Assembly (NCBI GenBank): GCA_905221605.1
Contig: CAJNDS010002347.1
Span: 139,501 to 203,500 of the forward strand
Direction: 5' to 3'
Length of the DNA: 64,000 nt
DNA from: Symbiodinium natans
Lineage: Eukaryota > Sar > Dinophyceae > Suessiales > Symbiodiniaceae
A program made the translations under genes and the position numbers. The first letter of the stretch is position 1. Every line of letters starts with the position of its first letter. Positions 24,901-34,479 of the stretch are shown here, in pieces. The notes below the pieces were generated by a model. That model was not told where the DNA came from, did no database searches, and saw nothing but the letters and a program-made list of their open reading frames with translations.

Positions 24901-25339
24901 GCCAATCTGGCTCATTCGCATCGTTCGGCTTCGGATCGACCTCATCCACAAGTCGTGTTTTCTGAGGTGGTGCCACGTCGTCACGTCAGTCACACTTCTT
25001 TGTGTCTTCACTTCACTGAACGCCTCTCAGCAAAGACAAAAACAAGAAAACGCCTCCCTGGACTCATCACTCCCTTGCAATCACTCCCTGAATTCTCAGT
25101 CTCAGGAGCTTCCGGCGCTCCACCATGGACCGACGCCGCTGGTACTTCTGCACGTTCTGGGCACATCGGGCGAGCTCCGCGTAGTCGCCAAGGCCTCTGG
25201 CATCGGAGAACCAAATCTCATATGGCACTTTATAAGGCGGATGCTACTTTTTGTGGTGAGCTTTAAGTGCAGCTTGGTGTCCCTCCAGGAGGCGAGGGGG
25301 TTGCGGGGGATGCTCCAGCGTGGAGTCCGGCGAGGCCAT
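21912..25339 (-). CDS. Single-domain voltage-gated cation channel with C-terminal EF hands
   Basis: Eight splice-compatible minus-strand exons. 24536-24432: S1 end and S2. 24353-24079: S3 and the S4 voltage sensor (VTILRMLRVVRIMRLFRLFR), an arginine every third residue. 23674-23504: S5 (FVVMTSWAMLAVELLNPYMP) and the pore loop (LLFKTVVAGDSWG). 23403-23319 and 23249-23195: S6 (IFIGSQLSIVFG, then VLNLVVAVVVDTFAEQRTK). 22621-22461: EF hand 1, loop DSDNDGVLSWEE. 22320-22244 plus 21995-21912: EF hand 2, loop DHNSNKTVDPDE, split by an intron. A likely start exon is 25339-25262 (ATG, MASPDSTLEHPPQPPRLLEG); the exon at 25216-25100 may belong too. Donors: GC at 23319; GA at 23195 and 22244. One six-helix repeat with AGDSW suggests a tetrameric Ca or Na channel of the plasma or organelle membrane, gated by voltage and tuned by calcium. 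The 3' end was not found. Confidence 0.8.
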
Positions 25340-25429
25340 GGGCTGCAAGAAGCTCTACTTCTGAACGACACTGGGAGGTTGTTCTCAATCTGGGCACCCG
25401 AACAGAGATACCTTGTCATAACTGAATGC

Positions 25430-28000
25430 AAGACAAGGGCCCTCAATCCAAAAAGGAACCCCCGATTTTAGAACAACCTCCTCTAAAAACCTGGCCAGGA
25501 CGAGGCCTGGACTTTGAGAGAAACTTCAGGGCCACAGGACTCCTTACCGACTTCGGTGACTCCATGGGGCTTCTTACACGGGCCTTGATGGTTTTGATGG
25601 CCCGCCTGGATAGTCAGGAAACCCTGCATTACCCCGTGTACTGTATCTGGTTTACCTCTGGAGGGCCTCTGCCTCTGACCCTGGGGGTCAGCAGGATGTT
25701 GCGACGTGGGGTTTCTGTTTTACCAAATTCAGCTGGGTATGTTTGGGCCGTGGAGATGAAGCACCGTCGCCCAGCTCCATTTCCTGCTCCTGCGACGCGC
25801 ATGGGATTCCCTGGCTTGGCCAGTGCCCGCATTGAAAGGGCCCCTGTGGGCGCTTGGGGTAAAGTGGCAGAAGCCAAATTTGTCCTGAACAGCCAGGTGC
25901 CGGAGTCTCTAATCCCTAAGCTCCCCAAAATACCACAAAAACCTTCTCATCCCAAGTCCGCGCAGCCCTGCCTGAAAATCAGAGCGCTAACGCTTAGGCT
26001 GCTTCTTTGAAGCAGCCCATAAAGAGGCATCATTGCCCAGCCATTGAGATCCATCGTCGCAGATTTCTAGCCCTTGACGCTTTGTCGGCACCACATTGCA
26101 GGGCCCCCACCAGCCACCGTCAAAGTCAAAGGCTTGGCATTCAAAGCTACAAAGCGACGCTTCCCTTCCGATGTCCGCTCAGAGGAAAGCGAGGCGATGT
26201 GGCCTGGCACGTCCACTATCCGTACGATACATAATATGTGTGATATCTATATCTAAGAGTCTCACAAACATGCGTACTCTACCGGGCAAAAACAGAGAAG
26301 AAGAAGAAGAAGTGCACTCTCTGCAACGCCCAAATGAAATGAGGCTGCCCAACTTCAGATAGCACCAGTCACTCAGCCCCACGTAAACAAGGGAACCTTG
26401 AAGATCACGCAACAAAACCTCAATACAAACGGTAGCAACCCAAAACCTTTACAGCTCCCTTAGCAGACGGTTCAGCATTTTCATCTTGAACGTTTGTTGA
26501 TTGTCAAAGGTTTCGTAACGAATTTCAAACACAAGGTTTGTCTTGATCCCCGAGCCCTGCGAATCTGGAATTGGGTAATGAATGACAGCTACCGGGACAC
26601 TCACCTGCGAGCACTCTCAGGATCCAAAACCATGGAACCGGAAGTCCACGTGCGCAAACACCGTGTAAGAAGTGCAAAAAGCGGTCCCGAACCAGCTGCA
26701 GCCGAAGACGCCAAGCAAACGGAGCTGACTAAGATTACACGACGGGTAGATCCTACGGCCCGGAACCGCAAACAAGAGGCATAGGCTAACAGAAGCTGTG
26801 CCAGTTCGGTAGCACAGTACCTAAATGACCTCGGCTACATGAGAAGAGTATGCACGAGGAGCAAAAATCCGACTATGAGAGGGCTCTGTCGACATCTGCC
26901 ACCACCCCCTTGGGTCGAGCCGGCCTCCCGCTTCGCTGCCGCCCAAAACGACAAACAAGGCTGAAGCTTTCAAAAGGCCCCGCAACAAAGACAATCGTGT
27001 TCCGAATTGTGTCAGGGGCTGCTTTTGGGGTCTTACGATGAGGGGAAGACAACCGTAAGAGAAGACTGAAGGCTCATGGCAAACACCAAATATCCCAGCT
27101 TGTCGCCGACCTGATCAAAGCTCTGTGAGGCTTGGAGGATGATGGCCAACTTAAGTACATCCTTACAGTGTATATAGGCCAGATTTCAGCCTGAATCGCG
27201 CATGCGTGCTTCCACGGCAAAATGGGCCGCCCCCAATGCGGCTTGGCAATGCGTCTGCACCTGCCCCTACCTGGTCTTCGCAACGCAGCTTCACAACGCG
27301 GCTTCGCAAAGCGTCTTCGGCCTTTTGACACCCTCCCCCCTGCGGCCACAGCGCATGCACAACTATATATATATATAGATATGTCCATATACGCTAGCTA
27401 TAGATATCGAGGGCCTAGGGGGAAGGAAAAACTGATAAACAGAGATAATAATGCAACATGCGAGACCTACCGCTGTTGAAAGCATGATTCACAAACTTGC
27501 TCGTGACGCGAGTTGGTGGCGGCTAGGCTAGGAGTAGTTGGTTCCGACTTTCTCTCGCTTCATAACTGCCCCCCCCCCTCCGAACCCTCATTGATCCATC
27601 GCTTGCGGCTTCAATCCTTGAAGGTGCTGATCGTCGAGTTTCTGGGGGGTAACATGCATAAAAACATATAGGATTGCAGATGTGTGTGAAAGACTCTAGT
27701 AGGCGCTCGTCTTTGGCTCAAGAATGGCATCCCCTGCCTTCCGTGGTGCACCAGAAGGGTGCAGTCATTAACCTCCGGTCGCAAGAGCACGAGCGCCCTT
27801 CCTAAAGTCTTGCAATGTGCTTATCTTCATGCTGCGTTTCTGCAATGAAAGCGTGAGTTGAAATCAGTCCAAGCTGCGAATCGGCGGACTCACCAGCTAT
27901 GCAGCCTGGTGTTTTCTTTTCACGGCTTCGGCACTCATCTTGTAAAGACCCCGCGCCTCCTCGGCATCGGGCCTGAAAGTCATCGCTAAACTTTAACATG
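25430..28000. other. Mostly unassigned stretch
   Basis: Plus-strand frames at 25426-26010 (194 codons) and 26494-26784 are open, and the latter has a charged tail (SAKSGPEPAAAEDAKQTELT). No domain or splice partner supports either. The minus strand is also open at 25928-25629. A partial spliced-leader match lies at 27712-27722. A poly-C run sits near 27568. I see no convincing gene. Confidence 0.35.
27712..27722 (+). other. Partial match to dinoflagellate spliced leader
   Basis: TTTGGCTCAAG equals the last 11 bases of the conserved 22-nt dinoflagellate spliced leader; the 11 bases upstream do not match beyond chance. Such relicts occur in dinoflagellate genomes where processed mRNAs have been reinserted. 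No retrogene is visible downstream, so it may be coincidence. Confidence 0.3.
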
Positions 28001-28190
28001 AGAAAAACAAAAAGAAAACAAAAAAAAACGCCGCAATGTAGCGAGGAATCTGAGGCGAACGGCCCAACGCTCCAACTGTCGCCGAGCAAGGGCTCCTCGG
28101 ATCCAGTTCGCGAATTCTTTGAATGAGAAACAAGCTGTAACAAGCTTCATCTCAGCATTTCGCCAAAGTGCCTTCTCAAGGCTCTCACTT
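28000..28190 (-). CDS. Candidate exon, product unknown
   Basis: A minus-strand frame reads SESLEKALWRNAEMKLVTAC then FSFKEFANWIRGALARRQLE, with protein-like helical composition. No splice partners or family were identified. It ends in an A/T-rich run near 28010-28030. Confidence 0.25.
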
Positions 28191-28221
28191 CCGGGATGCT
28201 CCTCTGCCTGCATGCTGATTG

Positions 28222-28375
28222 CGCACATAGACAAACACAGACACAGACACACAGACGCAGACACACACAGAGACCGAGACATAGACAGAGACACCGACAC
28301 CCAGACGCACACGCACGCGCACACACGCACACACGCACAAACGCACACGCCCCCACACGCACACACGCACTTGTG
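28222..28375. repeat. Imperfect CA microsatellite
   Basis: About 150 bp of CA dinucleotides interrupted by G (cacaga, cacgca words). It creates spurious His/Thr- and Val/Cys-rich frames on both strands. Confidence 0.9.
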
Positions 28376-28769
28376 GATTCGGCTGAACTGCAGCAACCAC
28401 CAGGGTGGGGCGGGGTGTTGTATTCAACAAACAGTCAGCAACATGATTGTAGGATTGATAAAGCCACTATTGCAACAATACGCCTGTGTGTGTGCTACCT
28501 GTTAGCGAGGAAAACACATGCATCATGCATCTCTTGAAGAGAAGATGGCTGCCTCCTCGGGCGTGCCGGGCGCTCCAGCAGCAGCCCTTGCATGACACAG
28601 CAGCAACCCTTCTTTCTTCTTCCATGCGACGGTGAGGGGCCATGTTTCAGCAACAGCCCGGCGACAATCCACACAATGGGAATGAGCTGGGAACCAAAAG
28701 GAATTGAGTGTGCCACATTTTTCTCATGCTGTGGATGGGACATTGACCCCTCAAATCGTCTTTGCCAAG

Positions 28770-30257
28770 GAGCTTCTTGGCCTTCAGCTTCTTAACAACC
28801 TGCGGTGCCCCCCTCCCCCCCCCCCCCCCCCTGCGAAACCCCAGCGCTCTAGCGGCATTTGAGTCTTTTGGAGCTTCAGTGGGCTTCAGTGGCCTACAAT
28901 CCCCTACCAATATCCCTCCCGTCCCACAGCGCTCCTTCTTCGGTGGGGGCACCGGTGGCGGGGGCAAAGGCGGCAAGTCGTCGTGTCTGTGTAAAGCGTC
29001 CAAGATCTGACCCAGCATCCGGCCGTGTGCCTTGCGGGGCTACGATGAGCTCTTAATGAGCAGTTTCAGGATCATCTTAAGATGAAGTATTGGTCTGGCG
29101 CATGCTGGCGCGTGCCTCGAACTCTCTCTCCAGGGAGCTTTGGCGCTGAAGCAGTTCTGACAACATCTTCGTGGCCGCATCTGTGCCTTCCTCGGCTCTC
29201 AACATCTCCGCAACAGCCCAGCCATCCCTGCTCCAATCCGGTATACACCGCAAGAACGCTTTTACGCGCAAGTCACTTTACCATGGGGTTGAGCAAGCCC
29301 GCTTTGGTGCGTCGCTTGCCCGGCGCTGCTGATTAGCAGGCTTCCTTCGGGGCATCTGGTAACAAAGTGCCTCCGAGACGCTGGCGTATTGAGCGCCTCG
29401 GATGCAACTTCAGGCTTGCCATGTGCAAACGATTAAAACCCTCTAGACAGCTTAAAACGGAACTTCCTGTGACCCCGAGTCCTTCTGGGAGCTTGCAGTG
29501 TTCACGGGTGAATCTTTGAAGCCACCTCTCATCCCAGGCGCCGCCGAGTCCCCCGACTCGAGCACGCCGGGATCGTCGTTGGGTTCGTCGTGCATCGAAG
29601 CGGCCAGGATGGAGCCCCTGTCAAAGGGCTCGGTCTTATCGATCGTTATATATATATATATAAAGTATATAGATGCATATATATATATATACAGTACATA
29701 TATATATACACATATTTCAGTATATATATATATATATATAAAATATGTACATATATCCCATTGAGTGAGGATCCGAGCGCACTCTAACCGAATCGCTCCT
29801 CGCCGTCTTTCTGGATGAAGAGGAGGCCGCTTTCTCTTCATCCATCTTCTTTAGCTCCATCAGCTTCTTGTGCTTCCTGGGAAGGTTGCCTACTTCTGCG
29901 ATAACGCAGCAAGTCAAAGGTCTACACCAAAAACTCATCACTTGTGGGATATTCCCTTCTCGCATGGGTTGTTCTCTTACCCTGGAGATCGCTTTTTAGT
30001 GCTAAATTGGATGTCTGGATGCTCACCGAGACCGACGTTCTTCCACCGGTTCCGGGCATTCCTTTGCTTGTCTTGGGCAGCGACCTGGCTGACCTGGTGG
30101 GGTGTCATGGTTTTGGAGGACGGCGTGTTTCGGGCAAACTTCCGGGCCTGAATCCTGGATGACGCAACACCCTGAAGCCCACCCTCGGTTCCCACCTGCA
30201 CCGCGAGCTCTTCCCGGTACTCCGGAAAATATTTCCACACCGGCTCAATGTCGAAGC
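28770..30257 (-). CDS. Unrecognised multi-exon protein with proline-rich tail
   Basis: Five minus-strand pieces look coding. 30257-30033 follows a CACAG acceptor (FDIEPVWKYFPEYREELAVQ ... RKFARNTPSSKTMTPHQVSQ). About 29885-29789 is very basic then acidic (RKHKKLMELKKMDEEKAASS). About 29640-29526 reads GSILAASMHDEPNDDPGVLE. 29227-29096 is helical (WAVAEMLRAEEGTDAATKML, ELLQRQSSLEREFEARASM). 29006 to about 28770 begins ILDALHRHDDLPPLPPPPVP and ends in a glycine-rich then lysine-rich stretch (VVKKLKAKKLLGKDDL). The polyproline run could bind SH3, WW or profilin-type partners. Introns hold a TA microsatellite (29646-29746); a G-run/poly-C tract (28807-28832) encodes the glycines. No family is recognised. 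Start and stop codons were not found, and exon phases are only partly consistent. Confidence 0.5.
29646..29746. repeat. TA microsatellite in intron
   Basis: About 100 bp of TA dinucleotides with interruptions. It lies in the intron just upstream of the exon at about 29640-29526 on the minus strand. Confidence 0.9.
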
Positions 30258-30800
30258 CTGTGGGAGTTAAGGCCCTAACTTTAGGCGCTTCAGAAGGCCT
30301 GGGGGATGTGGGGCTGGGGTTCTGAGACTGCAGTTTCGACTCTCCTGATTACCTGGAACCTGGAGTCTTCGCTAGCTTCGGATTGCTATTCTCTTGGGCC
30401 ACGCTGCAGCGCAGGCTTTCAAACTTTGAAAAGCGCGGGAAGTCGCCTTTGAGTCGACACAACGGTCCGCACGACGCGGTACAAAAAAGTGTGCAGCGAT
30501 AGCCGGCGTGCCAAGTCCGCAGGAAGGTAAGTAAAAGTTGAACAGCAACACCTACAACAGCAGCAACAGAAAGACCAACAGCAACCGGATTGCAGCAACC
30601 CGCGCCAAGCCAGGTAGGAAAAATGCTGTAGCAAGTTTGGCTCGCGCATGGTCGCATGAGAAGGAAGTTTGGTATAGGTTGGTACACGCACAGCTGCAGC
30701 ACCACTGCAATCAGATAATGGCAGCCGGGATCGTGCTGAGCGCAGTGAAGCAGCGGGACAGGGATGAGAGCAACGCGTAGGAATCTGCCCGGATCCAAGC
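30258..30800. other. Gap between two minus-strand genes
   Basis: Holds the unseen 3' end of the cyclic-nucleotide channel gene and the unseen 5' end of the proline-rich gene. Open minus-strand frames (30798-30349) contain cysteine-rich low-complexity sequence derived from CAA/CAG repeats around 30545-30590. No further exon can be supported. Confidence 0.35.
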
Positions 30801-30809
30801 TGTCCGCAC

Positions 30810-33530
30810 CTGCAGCTGGCAGGGCATGAGGAGCTCAGAAAGATTCTGGAAGACAACCCCCTTGTCGATTTGTTCCTCGAAGTCGGACTGTGATAGGCTT
30901 GGGTTCAGGCACAGTCTTTGATCAGGGCAACTTCGCCGAAATAGTCTGAGAGCTTCAGCTGACGAACCTGAATTACTCAGAGTCTCGAATGGGAAAGACG
31001 TAAACTGTCCAGTGCTCTATCTGTAAACCCTCTTGCGCTCGAGCAGCTGCTTTTGCGTAGGCTACGTCGCTCGGATGGTCCACATCAGGCACCAGCACAG
31101 AGAGAAGCCCGCGTGCGATGAAGAACATTTGATGCGCAATCTCGCCCCTTCGAGCGATGTACTCCTTGACTTGTTGAGCTTTGCTTGGGGATTACATTGC
31201 CTGCTGGCTGATCAAACCACTTCTTCCTGATAGGCCGTCGACTCTCACGCAGGACAAGCAGGCCAGGGCACGCCGGGGAGGCACACCACGTCTTGCAAGA
31301 TCTTCACAATCTCAATGATGTAGTTCGGATCTTTATCCCGCAGATAGTCCTCATCCCGAAAGAATCAGAACGATGATTCGTATTAATACCTATTCGAAGT
31401 GCTCTGAAACATGCTACGTATGATATGGCTGGTAGATCTGGTATGGATATGCTACGCACCTTGGTCACGTCTGTCCATCCATCAAACAGCTTTGCATCTC
31501 CCACGCGTTTGCTGGGTAGGGTTACATCACTGCCAGAGAGCACATCCTCAAGCGGCAGCAAAGCTACCCTTCTTCTACTCAGTAACTGTAGTAGCCTTCG
31601 CACAGTAGCGGTGCCAGATGCTGTGGAAAGCAAGCTCCATCCTGGAAGCTTAGCACCACCCACACTGCTTGCAACGGCTACGACGCCCCAAGTCATTACT
31701 AGCGGGTGCCACAACGACCCAGCGGCCACAAAGCTTGTGGTTGCGTGCTGGCGACGCAAACTTGTCTTTCTTTGGCGGGGGAACAGAAAAGGACAACAAG
31801 CCCTGCTTTTCTTCAGTTGAAGACCGCATTCCGCATGCCGCCGGGAAGCGCAGTTGAGAACGCTTTCTTTGTAGAGGTATATCCTGGGATGTGTCCGCGA
31901 GCTCTTTGGGATTGGGAGCTTCTTGAGAATCTCTGGCAAAAGGACCGATTAGTTGAGTCTAGAAGCTTCAGAGAGGATGAGAGTGCCCCACTCAGGTTCT
32001 TCCCGTCGAAGAGGATCTGAAAGGCCTACAGCAGCAGGGAACTAGGGTCGCAAGCGCAGCAGCAGCAGAAATCACAGCACACCTCAATGTCGTGGCTCAT
32101 CTTCTGGAAATAGTGCATGCTGAAGACCCTCCGTTGCAATTCCTGCCGGCGCGCAATGCCCCAGCTGTTGTCTAAACAGCCTAAACATCTCATGATACAA
32201 AAACTATGACAAAGATGCACCAAAGCCATTGCAGCATGTGGAAATGCGATAACTGGAGGCTCCACTGCTGGACCACCCACAACATCCCACAACCACAGCC
32301 TTGGGAATGCCGAGGGTCTGCACAGCTCGCTGCATGAAAGCCTGCCAGCGGCCAGTGGCACTTGAAGCTCACATGTTACGCACCACTCTGTCGACAACCA
32401 AGCTATGACAGCCACAGGTCAGTCAGGCAGTCAGCGTTTGACATCATACCCGTGCAGATCATCGGAGACTGTCGGAGATCGATTTTGAAGCTAACGTGCA
32501 GGCAGGGCCGACAGCCGGTTGCCTTGTTCTCATTGTGGCGCTTGTCAAGTGCATGCTTCAGATCTTGTTCCTGGGAGCGGCGGTGCCCGCTGACGCAGTT
32601 CAAGCACCATGTGGAGGACTGGATGGTCTGTCCTGCACGATGGCTGCGATGAAGAGCGAGACCACCTGCAAGCGAACACCCACATCCCCAGGCAGCCAAC
32701 TGATTCACCCTGGCGGCATGCTGCCGAGAAGCTAGCTGGCCAATGGGTGCAAAGATCACGACAATGATCAGCCTGGTGAGAGGTGTTGGGCGACTCAACG
32801 GCCCACAGATGCTCAGAGCTTTGTGAACCCGGGAAAAGCTGAGCCGACGAAAGACAACCGGGGCACGCTCCAAAGTGCCCTTCTCGTGCTCCATCTCCCG
32901 TCGGCCCATCCAAAGCTCCAGTCAGCATGTAGATCGCCTCCACATAAGCCACAACCTGGGCTTCCGGAGCGCACATCACCACGTGTGAAAAGCTGTCTGA
33001 GATGCTGTGAGATGCTGCACTCGCGCTGCACACAATGTGCTTGGCAAGCTGCATAAGACGACACTTTGCCGTCAATCACCTCTCCTAGCGAGCGCGCGCC
33101 ACATCCGCCGGTCCCACATGACTATACACTTTCACAAAGCAGGGGGACAGATTCAGAGGCTCCTCGGAAGGTCGTTTCAGACGCTTCCGGTCCGAATTGC
33201 TGCAGGTGCTCCAGAAAGCCCCCGAAGCAAAAAAGCAAGCAGGCAACCTTGGCGACCACGTCTGGCTGACATTCCTGACTCGTTCTGCCCCCATCCTGCC
33301 CCCTAATGCAGGTGAAATGCCCAGTGCGACACACCTCGGGAGCCCACAAAGCTGTCTGATTGTCTAGAACTGCGCGTTTCGGGGCCATCGAGTCAAAGCT
33401 CAGGCAAGGCAGGCAAGGTTCCGATTAGGAGGATGATCGGCTTGGTGAGCCGAACCTCGCTGCTGTCCCGAAGACGCCAGAGGGAGTCCGGCAGTTCGAT
33501 GAAGACCTCGTCGAACACGTTGCCACCACA
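30810..33530 (-). CDS. Cation channel with C-linker and cyclic-nucleotide-binding domain (CNG/KCNH-like)
   Basis: The 3' half is clear. C-linker exons: 32142-32083 (ELQRRVFSMHYFQKMSHDIE, exactly 20 codons, GTGTGC donor) and 32016 to about 31967 (ILFDGKNLSGALSSSLKL). Binding-domain exons: 31349-31272 (DYLRDKDPNYIIEIVKILQD then VVCLPG, 26 codons) joins 31164 to about 31030 (EYIARRGEIAHQMFFIARGL then LSVLVPD), giving the usual LPG-x-x-I-x-R-x-G-E-I-x-H-x-M-F-F-I signature. 30967-30913 (VRQLKLSDYFGEVALIKD) supplies the phosphate-binding cassette FGE-A; the usual Arg is not in this piece. 30887-30810 (SDFEEQIDKGVVFQNLSELL) follows. Upstream, 33526-33422 is convincingly coding (GNVFDEVFIELPDSLWRLRD) and probably the N-terminus. 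The transmembrane core between 33.4 and 32.2 kb is poorly resolved and no GYG filter was found, so ion selectivity is unknown. Cyclic nucleotide would gate or tune the channel. Confidence 0.65.
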
Positions 33531-34144
33531 ATGTATCCACATGCTTTAGACCAACCCACCCCCAGTCCCCCCCCTCCCCCACATCTGAGGCATTCTGAGA
33601 TGCGGCCCGAGGAGCACCTCCGCGAACAACCTTCAAGATGTTGATGAACAATGGCCAACCAAAGCTTGCTGCCCATATGTGCACCTGACAAGACTTCTTT
33701 AGACCTCAAGCCAACGTCACAAGCTACCCCGCAAACTCGCGCGCGCGCGCTCTGTTCGATGATTTTGAGCTTGGCGCCGTGACACTGAGCCATTTCAGCC
33801 AGTAGATCGGCGAGTTCAATCGCCATCGTCGGATCTTTCTGCTTGTCACAATCTGTCAGGCACAGACTTGGAAGAGTCTAAGAGGCGACAGGTTCGGCGA
33901 TCAAGCTAGTGTAGTATTCAAATGCATGGCAGGGTGGTACTCTGCAAACATTTCAAAGGAAGAATTGCGCAGACGCATCTGCAAAGACCCACAGGCAGAC
34001 GGACCCGGCGGTGCCTCCGTTCCTCACGAACCGCAACTCTGACAACTCTGGCATCACAGAGGTGCTCCCTTCCCCGCATGCATACTGCTGCCGCGCCACT
34101 TTGTTCTGGGTGGAGGTACGACATTTCCTTTGGTTGTGTTGGGC

Positions 34145-34226
34145 CAGCAGCTACGGTACTGCATGCGAACAATGAGGTGCCGGCCAGCATAAGCAGAAGA
34201 TAGATCGCGTACAGGACATCCAAACC
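34145..34226 (-). CDS. Candidate membrane exon
   Basis: On the minus strand a CTGCAG acceptor is followed by GLDVLYAIYLLLMLAGTSLF then ACSTV, a clear hydrophobic helix. It is the last exon-like sequence before the satellite array and could be a 5' exon of the channel gene or part of another gene. Confidence 0.35.
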
Positions 34227-34324
34227 TGCAGACGATGTGCATGTGCATTTTGTGTACATTTAGATGTGTATAAGCTCAAGCATTTTTTATTAGGTCTATT
34301 TGTCTGCGAACCTATCCAGCCGCA

Positions 34325-34475
34325 TCTCTCTCTCTGTGTCTCTACCTTAAATCTACTGTTGCTGTTGTTGTTGTTCTTCTTCTTCTCCCCTTCTGTTTAA
34401 TCTTCTTCCTCGACTCCACGGGTGTGAAGGTCAAGGGTCTCCCTCTCCCTACTTTCGCCTTTCGTATTCTGCAGG
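34325..34475 (+). repeat. Pyrimidine-rich left border of the satellite
   Basis: CT, GTT and TTC short repeats give a strongly pyrimidine-biased plus strand, ending in ttcgtattctgcag immediately before the array. The border resembles a 3' splice acceptor on the plus strand. Confidence 0.6.
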
Positions 34476-34479
34476 CGCG

